A stretch of DNA of 64,000 nucleotides from assembly GCF_001514215.1 (NCBI RefSeq), contig NZ_KQ948861.1:123835-187834 (forward strand), written 5' to 3'. Of the stretch, positions 1 to 10,836 are shown in pieces (within the stretch, counting starts at the first letter, position 1; each line of letters opens with the position of its first letter). The DNA is from Streptomyces bungoensis. Its GTDB lineage: Bacteria; Actinomycetota; Actinomycetes; Streptomycetales; Streptomycetaceae. A program made the position numbers and the translations under genes. The notes beneath the pieces are model-generated. The model was not told the DNA's origin. It made no database searches and saw nothing but the letters and a program-made list of their open reading frames with translations.

Positions 1-1
1 A

Positions 2-1399
2 GGCGGGGCGGCGACGGCCGGCCGGGAGCCCGAGCCCGCCCGGCGCCCCGCAGGCGAGAAGTCCCGGAGGCCACCGGCCGAGCACCCCGCACCCCCGTCA
101 CCACCACCAGCCCCCGGCGGAGCCGGGCCGACCCCCGCGGGGACGCAAGCCGGGGCAGCGACAGCCACCGCGGCGCCGGGCGCCCCGCGCCCGGAACCCC
201 CCAAGGCCGGTCAGGAGCCCGCGCCCGCCCGGCGCCCCGCAGGGGAGGAGTCCGGGGAGACACGGGCCGAACACGCCGCACCCGCGCCGGAGCGGCCGCA
301 CAAGGCGGCCCGGGAGCCGGAGCCGGGTCCGCGCCCCGCACACGGGGAGGCGCCGGCCGAGCAGCCCGTGGCCGCCGAGGCACCGCCGGCCCTCGGGGCC
401 GGGCCGCTGGTGCGGCACCTCGCGGTGTCGCGGGGCGTGGACCTGGCGGCGCTGCACGGCACCGGGCGCGGGGGCCGCGTCACCCGGGCCGACGTCGAGC
501 ACGCCCGGCCGCCGCTCGGGCCCCGGGTGCGGGCCACCCCGTACGCACGGCGGCTGGCCCGCGAGCTCGGGGTCGACCTGACGGGGGTGGCGGGCAGCGG
601 GGACGGCGGCGCCGTACGGGCGGCGGACGTGCACGCGGCCGTACGCGCCCGCCAGGACCAGGTCGAACGGCCGGGTCCGCGGGCGCCGGCCGAGCGGCCG
701 CCGGACGGCGGACCGCGCGCGGTCACCGACCAGCGCACAGACGCCATGCGCCGGGTCATCGCCGAGCTCATGAGCCGCTCCAAGCGGGAGATCCCGCACT
801 ACTACCTCTCCACCACGGTCGACCTCGCGGCGGCCGTGGACTGGCTGCGCCGGTACAACCGCGGCCGGCCGCCCGCCGACCGGCTCGTGCCCGCGGCCCT
901 GCTGCTGAAGGCCGCCGCCGCGGCGGCACGCGAGGTGCCGGACCTCAACGGCCACTGGCGTGACGGCGGGTTCGTCCCCGCCTCCGGGGTCCACCTCGGT
1001 GTCGCGGTGTCGCTGCGGCAGGGCGGACTGCTCGCGCCGGTGATCCACGACGCCGACTCGCTGTCGCCCGATGCCCTGATGGGGCGCCTCAGGGACCTGG
1101 TCCAGCGGGCCCGCCGGGGCCGGCTGCGCGGCAGCGAGACGACCGGCGCCACGCTGACCGTCACCAACCTGGGCGACCAGGGCGTCGAGAGCGTGTACGG
1201 CGTCATCCATCCGCCGCAGGTCGCGCTGGTCGGCTTCGGCGCGGTCGTCGAGCGGCCGTGGGCGGCGGGAGGCATGCTCGGGGTGCGCCCGGTGGTGACC
1301 GCGACCCTGGCCGCCGACCACCGGGCCACCGACGGCGCCGTGGGAGCGCGCTACCTCACGGCGGTCGGCCGGCTGCTGCAGAGACCGGAGGAGTGGTGA
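2..1399 (+). CDS. Dihydrolipoamide acyltransferase (E2 of a 2-oxoacid dehydrogenase complex), 5' partial
   Basis: The frame is open to the left edge of the window, so the start and the lipoyl domain lie outside it; 465 residues are visible. Residues 1-130 form a Pro/Ala/Glu-rich swinging-arm linker. Two peripheral-subunit-binding domains follow (about 133-168 and 180-216), each with the usual A/V-R-x-LA...G-x-G-x-x-G-R/A-V pattern. The CoA-dependent acyltransferase domain runs from about 235 to the end. The catalytic HRxxDG motif is present as DHRATDG, with His at about residue 440. The substrate (pyruvate, acetoin or branched-chain 2-oxoacid) cannot be decided without the upstream E1 genes. 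The stop codon lies inside the leader of the following acyl carrier protein gene, so the two are one operon. Two binding domains in tandem are unusual but known in actinobacterial E2s. Confidence 0.88.
   Translation, partial: GGAATAGREPEPARRPAGEKSRRPPAEHPAPPSPPPAPGGAGPTPAGTQAGAATATAAPGAPRPEPPKAGQEPAPARRPAGEESGETRAEHAAPAPERPHKAAREPEPGPRPAHGEAPAEQPVAAEAPPALGAGPLVRHLAVSRGVDLAALHGTGRGGRVTRADVEHARPPLGPRVRATPYARRLARELGVDLTGVAGSGDGGAVRAADVHAAVRARQDQVERPGPRAPAERPPDGGPRAVTDQRTDAMRRVIAELMSRSKREIPHYYLSTTVDLAAAVDWLRRYNRGRPPADRLVPAALLLKAAAAAAREVPDLNGHWRDGGFVPASGVHLGVAVSLRQGGLLAPVIHDADSLSPDALMGRLRDLVQRARRGRLRGSETTGATLTVTNLGDQGVESVYGVIHPPQVALVGFGAVVERPWAAGGMLGVRPVVTATLAADHRATDGAVGARYLTAVGRLLQRPEEW
27..260 (+). 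repeat. Imperfect direct repeat inside the E2 linker
   Basis: Bases about 27-68 and 216-259 are near-identical copies encoding an E-P-x-P-A-R-R-P-A-G-E motif. This is an internal duplication of the flexible linker and stays in frame. Confidence 0.6.
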
Positions 1400-1404
1400 G
1401 CCGT

Positions 1405-1668
1405 ATGAAGTCGCTGACCGAGGCCGAGGCCCTGTCCGTGGTCAAGGAGTCGATCGCGCGGATCGTCCCCGACGCCGACTTCTCCGTGGTCGGGCCGGAC
1501 GAGAGGTTCCGCGACGTGCTCGAACTCGACTCGCTCGATTTCCTCAGCCTGGTGGAGCTGCTGTCCGAGCGCACCGGGGTGCGCATCGACGAGGAGGACT
1601 ATCCGGAGCTGACCACGCTGGCGGACGCCACGCGGTTCCTGGTCGGCCGGTCGAAGTCGCCCGCGTAG
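1405..1668 (+). CDS. Acyl carrier protein
   Basis: 87-residue carrier protein of normal ACP length. The phosphopantetheine attachment motif is LDSLDF with the modified Ser at residue 43, flanked by the acidic helix typical of ACPs. ATG 1405 is preferred because GGAGGAG at 1387-1393 lies 11 bases upstream. A GTG at 1396 that overlaps the E2 stop codon (GTGA) would add three residues. Coupling to the E2 gene suggests that the acyl group made by the dehydrogenase complex, or a related acyl thioester, is carried on this protein. That role is inference; the family call is firm. No ketosynthase or adenylation gene is visible in the window. Confidence 0.88.
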   Translation: MKSLTEAEALSVVKESIARIVPDADFSVVGPDERFRDVLELDSLDFLSLVELLSERTGVRIDEEDYPELTTLADATRFLVGRSKSPA

Positions 1669-1673
1669 CGGCG

Positions 1674-1790
1674 CTGGGGTCTTTCGTTCGGATCAGGCCG
1701 GATCAGGGAGCGGTGTCCGGTGCCGTGCGACGCGGCGAGGCGCGGTGCCAGGGCCCGCGAGCCCGGCATGATCCGAACGAGGGGCCCCAG
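1674..1790. repeat. Long-armed inverted repeat element, copy 1 (convergent terminator position)
   Basis: A 27-base left arm at 1674-1700 and right arm at 1764-1790 pair almost perfectly around the core CGTTCGGATCA / TGATCCGAACG. The element fills the gap between two convergent genes (ACP and CBS protein) and probably ends transcription from both sides. A shorter copy of the same element lies at 16369-16431. Confidence 0.75.
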
Positions 1791-1792
1791 TC

Positions 1793-2452
1793 CTAGTGCC
1801 CGGCGTCGTCCGTCCGGGGCGCGAGGTGCTCGGTGACCGAGACCACGCCGTCGACGCCGCGGCACAGCTGCTCCACGACGGGGATCAGGCTCCGGTGCCC
1901 CACGGTGCCGCTGAGGGCGACCCGGCCGTCGCGGACCTCCACGGTCACGTCCGACGGTTCGAGCCCCAGCGTGCGCCGCAGCACGTCCCGGGTGATCTCC
2001 TCACGGATGGCCTCGTCCCGGCGCAGGAAGACCCGCAGCAGGTCACCGCGGCTGACGATGCCCAGGAGCCGGTCGGCCTCGTCCACCACGGGCAGCCGCT
2101 TGACGCCCTGCGTCTCCATGAGGCGGGCCGCCTCGACCACGTTCCACTCCGGACGCGCGCACACCGCGGGGGCCGACATCAGCTCCTCGGCCCGGGAGCC
2201 CTCGGCCTTGGCCCGCTCCCACGCCTCCAGGTTCGGGACGGGGACCGTGCCCGACGGGTCGGCCTGGTCGGCGCTCTTGCGTAGCAGGTCGCCCTCGGAC
2301 ACCACGCCCATGGGGCGGTCGAGCTCGTCCACCACGGGCAGGGCGGTGACGTCGTTCTCCGCCAGCAGCCGGACGAGTTCCTTGAACGGCGTGTCGCGCC
2401 GGGCCCGGACGACGCCCCGGGTCATGAGTTCCTCGACCGTCCGGTGGTGCAT
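1793..2452 (-). CDS. CBS domain pair plus BON domain protein
   Basis: 219 residues with two CBS domains (about 7-62 and 85-140; typical 'LPVVDE' and 'RLPVVDEADRLLGIVSRGDLLR' segments, the latter ending the second Bateman half) and a C-terminal BON domain (about 145-212, 'GRVALSGTV'). Tandem CBS domains bind adenosine ligands such as AMP or ATP. BON domains are often linked to membrane or osmotic stress. ATG 2452 is chosen because GGGAGG stands four bases upstream. An in-frame ATG at 2482 overlaps the stop codon of the upstream Clp gene (ATGA) and would add ten residues. The overlap implies co-transcription and a shared stress role with the Clp ATPase. Confidence 0.85.
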   Translation of the reverse strand: MHHRTVEELMTRGVVRARRDTPFKELVRLLAENDVTALPVVDELDRPMGVVSEGDLLRKSADQADPSGTVPVPNLEAWERAKAEGSRAEELMSAPAVCARPEWNVVEAARLMETQGVKRLPVVDEADRLLGIVSRGDLLRVFLRRDEAIREEITRDVLRRTLGLEPSDVTVEVRDGRVALSGTVGHRSLIPVVEQLCRGVDGVVSVTEHLAPRTDDAGH

Positions 2453-2478
2453 GGTGCCTCCCAGGTGCCGTGTCGTGG

Positions 2479-4959
<2,481 letters not shown>

Positions 4960-5017
4960 GGGCGGCCCTTTCTGCAACAGCGATCGACGCCGGCGGATCG
5001 ACGACAACGGCCGCATG

Positions 5018-5050
5018 TCAGACATATGTCCTCAAAGTCGCACATATGAC
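5018..5050. promoter_or_regulatory. Paired ACATATG repeats upstream of the Clp gene (operator candidate)
   Basis: Two 13-base repeats of the form GTCRSACATATGWC start at 5018 and 5038, exactly 20 bases apart, or about two helical turns. Each contains a palindromic CATATG core. They lie 60-90 bases upstream of the Clp start codon, where a promoter is expected. No HspR (HAIR) palindrome is present. The regulator is unknown. Confidence 0.45.
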
Positions 5051-5140
5051 ACGCGTCTGCACGAGGGCGCCCCGAGATGCGCCCCCCGGCCGGTCCGGTG
5101 ACGCTGGGGGTGAAGCCTCAAGCGACTAAGGAGGGCCGCC

Positions 5141-5329
5141 ATGTCCTTCATGGACAAGATCAAGGGCATGCTCAAGGGCCACGAGGACCAGGCCTCCAAG
5201 GGCATCGACAAGGGAGGCGACTACGTCGACAAGCGGACCGGGAACAAATACCAGTCGCAGGTCGACACCGCCCAGGACAAGATGAGGGACGAGTTCGGCA
5301 CCCCGCAGGACCGGCCCCCGCAGACCTGA
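5141..5329 (+). CDS. MT0933/Rv0909-type antitoxin-like small protein
   Basis: 62 residues, charged and amphipathic, with the pattern of the MT0933 antitoxin family: an N-terminal FMDKIKGMLKGH helix, then KGIDKGGDYVDKRTGNKY. A very strong ribosome-binding site (AAGGAGGG) precedes the ATG. In mycobacteria, members pair with a toxin gene next door. Here the next gene is a UvrA paralogue and no toxin is visible, so it is either an orphan or a general stress protein of the same fold. The sequence match is clear; the function is not. Confidence 0.75.
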   Translation: MSFMDKIKGMLKGHEDQASKGIDKGGDYVDKRTGNKYQSQVDTAQDKMRDEFGTPQDRPPQT

Positions 5330-5333
5330 GGTG

Positions 5334-5359
5334 CGGGGCGGACTACCATCGCCCCGGTG
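5334..5359 (+). promoter_or_regulatory. Hairpin and TAnnnT hexamer abutting the UvrA-like start codon
   Basis: CGGGGCG (5334-5340) pairs with CGCCCCG (5350-5356) directly before the GTG start at 5357. TACCAT at 5344-5349, seven bases upstream of the GTG, fits a -10 box for a leaderless transcript. No Shine-Dalgarno sequence is present, which supports leaderless initiation. Confidence 0.4.
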
Positions 5360-7687
5360 CACAGCCCCCATGATCCCTTCGTCCGCGTCCGCGGTGCCCG
5401 CGAGCACAATCTCAAGGGTGTCGACGTGGACGTCCCACGGGACGTCCTCGCCGTGTTCACCGGCGTGTCCGGCTCGGGGAAGTCGTCGCTGGCGTTCGGC
5501 ACCGTCTACGCCGAGGCGCAGCGGCGCTACTTCGAGTCGGTCGCGCCGTACGCGCGCCGGCTGATCCACCAGGTCGGGGCGCCCAAGGTCGGCGAGATCA
5601 CCGGGCTGCCGCCCGCGGTCTCGCTGCAGCAGCGCCGCGCGGCCCCCACCGCGCGCTCCTCTGTGGGCACGGTCACCAACCTGTCCAACTCCCTGCGCAT
5701 GCTGTTCTCCCGGGCCGGCGACTACCCGCCGGGGGCCGAGCGGCTCGATTCGGACGCGTTCTCCCCGAACACGGCGGCCGGCGCCTGCCCCTCCTGCCAC
5801 GGCCTCGGGCGGGTGCACACCACCACCGAGGAGCTGCTGGTCCCGGACCCCGCGCTGTCCGTCCGCGAGGGCGCGATCGCCGCGTGGCCGGGCGCGTGGC
5901 AGGGCAAGAACCTGCGCGACATCCTCGACACGCTCGGGTACGACGTGGACCGGCCCTGGCGCGAGCTGCCCGCCGAGCAGCGGGAGTGGATCCTGTTCAC
6001 CGACGAGCAGCCGGTGGTCACGGTCCACCCGGTCCGGGACGCCGACCGGATCCAGCGGCCGTACCAGGGCACGTACACGAGCGCCCGGCGGTACGTGCTG
6101 AAGACGTTCTCCGACACCAGGTCGGCGACGCTGCGGGCGAAGGCGGAGCGCTTCCTGACCAGTGCGCCCTGCCCGGCGTGCGGGGGCAGCAGGCTGCGGC
6201 CCGAGGCGCTGGCGGTCACGTTCGGCGGCCGGACCATCGCCGAACTGGCCGCGCTGCCGCTGATCGACCTGGCCGGCCTGCTGCACGGCACGAGCGAGAC
6301 GGCGCGGGTGCTGACGGAGGACGTGCGGTCGCGGATCGCGCCGGTCGTGGAGCTGGGCCTCGGCTACCTCAGCCTGGACCGGGCCACTCCCACCCTCTCC
6401 GCGGGCGAGCTGCAACGGCTGCGGCTGGCCACCCAGTTGCGCTCCGGGCTGTTCGGCGTGGTGTACGTCCTGGACGAGCCGTCGGCGGGGTTGCACCCGG
6501 CGGACACCGAGGCCCTGCTCGCGGTGCTGGACCGGCTGAAGGCGGCGGGCAACTCGGTGTTCGTGGTGGAGCACCATCTGGAGGTGGTGCGCGGCGCCGA
6601 CTGGGTGGTGGACGTCGGTCCGGGCGCGGGCGAGCACGGCGGGCGGGTGCTGTACAGCGGTCCGGTGGCGGAGCTGGCCTCGGTGGCGGAGTCGGCCACC
6701 GCCCGCCACCTCTTCGACGAGGCGCCGGGGCCGGCCCGCCGGGTCCGCGAGCCGCGCGGCTGGCTGCGGGCCGGGCCGGTGACCCGGCACAACCTGCGCG
6801 CGGTGACGGCCGCGTTCCCGCTCGGCGTGTTCACCGCCGTGACCGGTGTCTCCGGCTCGGGCAAGTCCACGCTCGTCGGCGAGCTGACGGAGGACCTGCC
6901 CGGGATCACGCGGCTGGTGCGGGTGGACCAGAAGCCGATCGGGCGTACCCCGCGCTCCAACCTGGCCACCTACACCGGTCTGTTCGACGTCGTGCGCAAG
7001 GTGTTCGCCGGTACGGAGGAGGCCCGGGATCTCGGGTACGGCGTCGGCCGGTTCTCGTTCAACGTGGCGGAGGGGCGCTGCGCGACCTGCCAGGGCGAGG
7101 GGTTCGTCAGCGTCGAGCTGCTGTTCCTGCCGAGCACGTACGCGCCCTGCCCGGACTGCGGCGGCGCCCGCTACGACCCCGAGACGCTGCGGGTGCGCTA
7201 CCGGGGCCGCAGTATCGCCGAGGTGCTGGACCTGACGGTGGAGGCGGCGGCGGAGTTCTTCGCGGACACCCCGGCGGCGGCCCGCAGCCTGGTCGCCCTG
7301 CTGGACGTCGGCCTGGGCTACCTGCGGCTCGGGCAGCCCGCGACCGAGCTGTCGGGCGGGGAGGCCCAGCGGATCAAGCTGGCGAGCGAGCTGCAACGGG
7401 GGCGGCGCGGCCACACCCTCTACCTGCTGGACGAGCCGACGACCGGGCTGCACCCGGCCGACGTGGAGGTCCTGATGGACCGGCTCCAGGGGCTCGTCGA
7501 CGCCGGGCACACGGTCGTCGTGGTCGAGCACGACATGGCCGTCGTCGCGGAGGCCGACTGGGTGATCGACCTCGGCCCGGGCGGCGGCGACCGCGGCGGC
7601 CGCATCGTGGCGACCGGCCCACCCGACCGGGTGGCCGGCGCGGAGGGCAGCGTCACGGCGCCCTATCTGGCCCGGGTGATGCCGTGA
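5357..7687 (+). CDS. UvrA-like ABC ATPase (short UvrA2/DrrC type)
   Basis: 776 residues, against about 950-1000 for UvrA. It keeps both ABC modules: Walker A GVSGSGKS at 36-43 and about 497, signatures LSAGELQRL (about 348) and LSGGEAQRI (about 665). It also keeps CxxC zinc sites at about 144, 273 and 575. The missing length falls in the first module, where UvrA binds UvrB. Such class II UvrAs are DNA-binding ATPases linked to damage tolerance or resistance to DNA-binding drugs such as anthracyclines, not to core excision repair. The GTG start has no Shine-Dalgarno sequence and is probably leaderless. The gene is 27 bases downstream of the antitoxin-like gene and may be partly co-transcribed with it. 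Confidence 0.85.
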   Translation: MHSPHDPFVRVRGAREHNLKGVDVDVPRDVLAVFTGVSGSGKSSLAFGTVYAEAQRRYFESVAPYARRLIHQVGAPKVGEITGLPPAVSLQQRRAAPTARSSVGTVTNLSNSLRMLFSRAGDYPPGAERLDSDAFSPNTAAGACPSCHGLGRVHTTTEELLVPDPALSVREGAIAAWPGAWQGKNLRDILDTLGYDVDRPWRELPAEQREWILFTDEQPVVTVHPVRDADRIQRPYQGTYTSARRYVLKTFSDTRSATLRAKAERFLTSAPCPACGGSRLRPEALAVTFGGRTIAELAALPLIDLAGLLHGTSETARVLTEDVRSRIAPVVELGLGYLSLDRATPTLSAGELQRLRLATQLRSGLFGVVYVLDEPSAGLHPADTEALLAVLDRLKAAGNSVFVVEHHLEVVRGADWVVDVGPGAGEHGGRVLYSGPVAELASVAESATARHLFDEAPGPARRVREPRGWLRAGPVTRHNLRAVTAAFPLGVFTAVTGVSGSGKSTLVGELTEDLPGITRLVRVDQKPIGRTPRSNLATYTGLFDVVRKVFAGTEEARDLGYGVGRFSFNVAEGRCATCQGEGFVSVELLFLPSTYAPCPDCGGARYDPETLRVRYRGRSIAEVLDLTVEAAAEFFADTPAAARSLVALLDVGLGYLRLGQPATELSGGEAQRIKLASELQRGRRGHTLYLLDEPTTGLHPADVEVLMDRLQGLVDAGHTVVVVEHDMAVVAEADWVIDLGPGGGDRGGRIVATGPPDRVAGAEGSVTAPYLARVMP

Positions 7688-8252
7688 GCACGGGAGCCGC
7701 CCGAGAACCGGCGGCGGGTGGGCACGGGCCACTGCACGTCCCGGGCCCGCCTGTTCCGTCCCTGCCCGGGGCCGGCTGACGGCCGGACCCGGCCGCAGGG
7801 ACGGGAAGAGCCGGGCGACCCCGGCCCCGACGCCTCCCGCACCGGCTCGGCTCACACCCGAGTCCGAGGCCCGCCGGACCCGCGTTCCCGGCCGGGCGCC
7901 GTGCAGGCCGCCCGGTGCCTCCGGGAACGCCGTGCGGCCGGCCGCGGCCCCGGGCGGACCCGCGTTCCCGGCCGGGCGCCGTGCAGGCCGCCCGGTGCCT
8001 CCGGGAACGCCGTGCGCCCGGCCGCGGCCCCGGTGCGCTCCCGGTGCGCTCCCGGTGCGGAATGACGAACGCGGTCACCGTCGCGGCGACGGCCGGCTGC
8101 ACCGCGCGCCCCACCCGGCCGGTCTCGCCGGGCAGGGCGGCGTCCGGGACGCACCCCGCACTCGGAACGGCCGGCGGGCCCGGCGCGCCCAGGTGCGTTC
8201 CGGGACACGGAGCCGGACGGGCCCCCGGTCCGGAAAGCGGCCAGGCACGCCG
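7688..8252. other. Non-coding spacer rich in repeats
   Basis: 565 bases between the UvrA-like gene and the convergent acyltransferase gene. No frame shows a believable protein. The stretch holds an 80-base tandem repeat (7874-8034) and, directly after it, three copies of a CGGTGCGCTCC-like unit (8032-8060). Confidence 0.6.
7874..8034. repeat. 80-bp tandem duplication, each unit a long hairpin
   Basis: Two nearly identical 80-base units lie head to tail (equivalent bases 7877 and 7957). Each contains GCGTTCCCGG and, about 30 bases later, its inverse CCGGGAACGC, so each can fold into a long stem. They sit between convergent genes and may act as a doubled terminator. Confidence 0.7.
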
Positions 8253-9083
8253 TCAGGCCGGGCGCGCCGCGGGCACGCTCCGCGCGTGGAGGGCGCGGTG
8301 AGGGCGGTCGGGGTCCGGGGCGGACGGCTCGGACGCCGCGGCCAGGGCTCGGCGGTCGGTATGGGTGCCGGGGGGTATCGGCGGTCGTACGTCCACCTCG
8401 GCCAGCAGGCCGCGGGCGCGGGCGACCCGCCACAACGAGGCGACGAGGGTGTCGTCGCCGACGAAGGCGGCCGCGGTCCCCGGTGCTCCGCCGTCCTGGC
8501 GGTAGCGCAGCCGTACCGGGAGGACGGGGACGCCCGCGTCCAGCGCGGCCTGGAAGACCGCGCGGTGGAACCGGCCGTGCTCCGCGCCGCACCAGGTGCT
8601 GCCCTCGGGGAACGCGGCCACCGCGGCGCCGCCCCGCAGGGCCCGGGCGATCCGGGCCACCGTGTCCGGCAGCGCGCGCAGCCGGTCGCGCTCGATGAAC
8701 AGCACCCCGCCCCGCGCGGCCAGCGCGCCCGCCACGGGCCACTGCCGGACCTCGTGCTTGGCGAGCATCCGGGCGGGGCGTACGGCGGCCAGCAGCGGGA
8801 CGTCCAGCCAGGAGACGTGGTGGGCGACGAGCAGCAGCCCGCCGGCCGGCGCGGCGGCGCCGGTGCGGCGGACCCGCACCCCGGCGGCCCGCACGATCCA
8901 CCGGCACCACCGCCGGACCCACCCGGCGGGAAGTCTCCCGCCGAGGGGTGACAGGGCGATCCCGGCCAGCACCAGGGCCGCGACCGCCGTCAGCCGCAGC
9001 ACGGCCCGGGGCACGGACACGGACCCGGCGGGCGCCAGGCACGCGTCCGGGGTGCAGGGCGCGGCGGGCAGCCAGGCGCTCAT
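8253..9083 (-). CDS. olsA: 1-acyl-glycerol-3-phosphate acyltransferase family protein, OlsA-like
   Basis: 276 residues of the PlsC/LPLAT family. The catalytic HX4D box is HHVSWLD at about residue 84 and the acceptor box is FPEGSTW at about 158. A hydrophobic N-terminal stretch (about 28-50) should anchor it to the membrane. The ATG shares its A with the stop codon of the upstream acyltransferase gene (TGATG), so translation is coupled. In the two-gene ornithine-lipid pathway OlsA adds the second acyl chain to lyso-ornithine lipid. The neighbour makes that role more likely than lysophosphatidate acylation. The symbol rests on this context and on remembered synteny with S. coelicolor. Confidence 0.72.
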   Translation of the reverse strand: MSAWLPAAPCTPDACLAPAGSVSVPRAVLRLTAVAALVLAGIALSPLGGRLPAGWVRRWCRWIVRAAGVRVRRTGAAAPAGGLLLVAHHVSWLDVPLLAAVRPARMLAKHEVRQWPVAGALAARGGVLFIERDRLRALPDTVARIARALRGGAAVAAFPEGSTWCGAEHGRFHRAVFQAALDAGVPVLPVRLRYRQDGGAPGTAAAFVGDDTLVASLWRVARARGLLAEVDVRPPIPPGTHTDRRALAAASEPSAPDPDRPHRALHARSVPAARPA

Positions 9084-9853
9084 CAGGCCGGTACGAGGGA
9101 GAGGAAGTGCCGCAGGTAGCGCGGGTCGACCCGGCGCATCGACAGCAGGACGTACAGGTCGGCGACCCCGAAGTCCGGGTCGTGCGCGGGTTCCCCGCAG
9201 ACCCAGGCGCCCAGGCGCAGGTAGCCGCGCAGCAGGGCGGGGAGTTCGGTGCGGCCGGCGGGCGCCTCGGCGCGCGGGATCCACGGCAGCAGGGGCCGTA
9301 CCCGGAACTCCTCCGGCGCGAGGTGCTTCGCCCGCACCCGCTCCCAGGTGGCGGTGGCGAGGACGCCGCCGTCGCCGAGCGGCACGGAGCAGCAGCCCGC
9401 CAGCCACTCGTGGCCGCCGGCGGTCATGTACCGGGCTATGCCGGCCCAGATCAGCCCGATGACCGCACCGTCGCGGTGGTCGGGGTGCACGCAGGAGCGG
9501 CCGACCTCGACCAGCCCGGGCCGGACGGCGCCCAGCCCGCCGAGATCGAACTCCCCCTCCGCGTAAAGCCGGCCGGCGACCGCGGCCCGCTCCGGCGGCA
9601 GCAGCCGGTAGGTGCCGACGACCTCGCCGGTGAGGGTGTCGCGCACGAGCAGGTGGTCGCAGTACGCGTCGAACGGGTCGATGTCGTAGCCGGGCTGCGG
9701 GGTGGCCAGCAGGGCGCCCATCTCGCCGGTGAAGACGTCGTGCCGCAGCCGCTGCGCGGCACGGACGTCGGCCTCGTCACGGGCGAGGGAGACGGTGTAG
9801 CGGGCGGGTGCCGAGGGCTGCGGGGGACGGTCGAGGGTGGACACGCCGGTCAT
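9083..9853 (-). CDS. olsB: GNAT-fold acyltransferase, OlsB-like (ornithine N-acyltransferase)
   Basis: 256 residues of the hemolysin-like/Acetyltransf_5 family, which includes OlsB. That enzyme transfers a 3-hydroxyacyl group from ACP to the alpha-amino group of ornithine. Landmarks are RLRHDVFTGEMG near the N-terminus, 'YCDHLLVRD', 'VGTYRLL' and 'EVGRSCVHPDHR'. ATG 9853 is preferred because AGGAGAG lies just upstream; the open frame continues further 5' without a start of similar quality. It is the first gene of a coupled pair with a PlsC-type gene, the order expected for ornithine-lipid synthesis, a phosphate-free membrane lipid. Product specificity is inferred. Confidence 0.72.
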   Translation of the reverse strand: MTGVSTLDRPPQPSAPARYTVSLARDEADVRAAQRLRHDVFTGEMGALLATPQPGYDIDPFDAYCDHLLVRDTLTGEVVGTYRLLPPERAAVAGRLYAEGEFDLGGLGAVRPGLVEVGRSCVHPDHRDGAVIGLIWAGIARYMTAGGHEWLAGCCSVPLGDGGVLATATWERVRAKHLAPEEFRVRPLLPWIPRAEAPAGRTELPALLRGYLRLGAWVCGEPAHDPDFGVADLYVLLSMRRVDPRYLRHFLSLVPA

Positions 9854-10020
9854 GGCTCTCTCCTGGTCACGGGCCGGTTCGGCGGCGAAGGTGCGGCGGG
9901 CCGGATGCGTACGACCCGCCGCTCCTGTTCTTCCGATGCCGGTTGGCGTGCGCGTGACCTGTGCCGGGAGAGCGGATGTGGGATTGCTGAACGCCGGGGT
10001 CGGGGCCGGCAGAACCAGAC

Positions 10021-10048
10021 GGGGCCGGGTGAGCACCTCCCCGGCCCC
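10021..10048 (-). terminator. Hairpin downstream of sdhB
   Basis: GGGGCCGGG (10021-10029) pairs with CCCGGCCCC (10040-10048) around a ten-base loop, 43 bases past the sdhB stop codon. No T tract is seen, as is usual in this GC range. Confidence 0.55.
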
Positions 10049-10090
10049 GCCCGCTCGCCTGCCGTGTCGAGGCGAACGTCTGCTGGGGCG

Positions 10091-10836
10091 TCAGCGCTTG
10101 CCCGCCTTGCGGGTGGCCCTCAGCCACTCCTTGTTCATGCGGGTGATGGACACCAGCGGGATGCCCTTGGGGCAGGCGGTCGCGCATTCCCCGGCCAGCG
10201 TGCAGCCGCCGAAGCCCTCGGCGTCCATCTGGGTCACCATGTCCAGCACGCGCGTCTCCCGCTCGGGAGCGCCCTGCGGCAGCACGTTCAGGTGGTTGAC
10301 CTTGGCGGAGGTGAAGAGCATCGCCGCGCCGTTGGGGCAGGCTGCCACGCACGCCCCGCACCCGATGCACTCCGCGTGCTCGAAGGCGAAGTCGGCGTCC
10401 GGCTTCGGCACCGGAGTCGCGTGCGCCTCCGGCGCGGACCCGGTCGGGGCGGTGATGTAACCGCCGGCCTGGATGATCCGGTCGAACGCCGACCGGTCCA
10501 CGACCAGGTCCTTGATCACCGGGAAGGCGGACGCCCGCCACGGCTCGATGTCGATCGTGTCGCCGTCCTGGAAGGACCGCATGTGCAGCTGGCAGGTGGT
10601 GGTGCGCTCGGGGCCGTGGGCCTCGCCGTTGATGACGAGCGAGCAGGCGCCGCAGATGCCCTCGCGGCAGTCGTGGTCGAAGGCGACCGGCTCCTCGCCG
10701 GAGAGGATGAGCTGTTCGTTGAGGACGTCCAGCATCTCCAGGAAGGACATGTCGGACGAGATGCCGTCCACCTCGTACGTGGACATCGCTCCGTCGGCGT
10801 CGGCGTTCTTCTGCCGCCAGACGCGCAGGGTGAGCT

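Noticed and set aside
4960..5050. HspR HAIR or HrcA CIRCE element before the Clp gene
   Set aside because: CTTTGAGG is present but no matching ACTCAAG arm at the needed distance; CIRCE is absent.
5126..7855. Minus-strand open frame of 909 codons opposite the UvrA-like gene
   Set aside because: Low-complexity shadow of the real gene, without family motifs or a ribosome-binding site.
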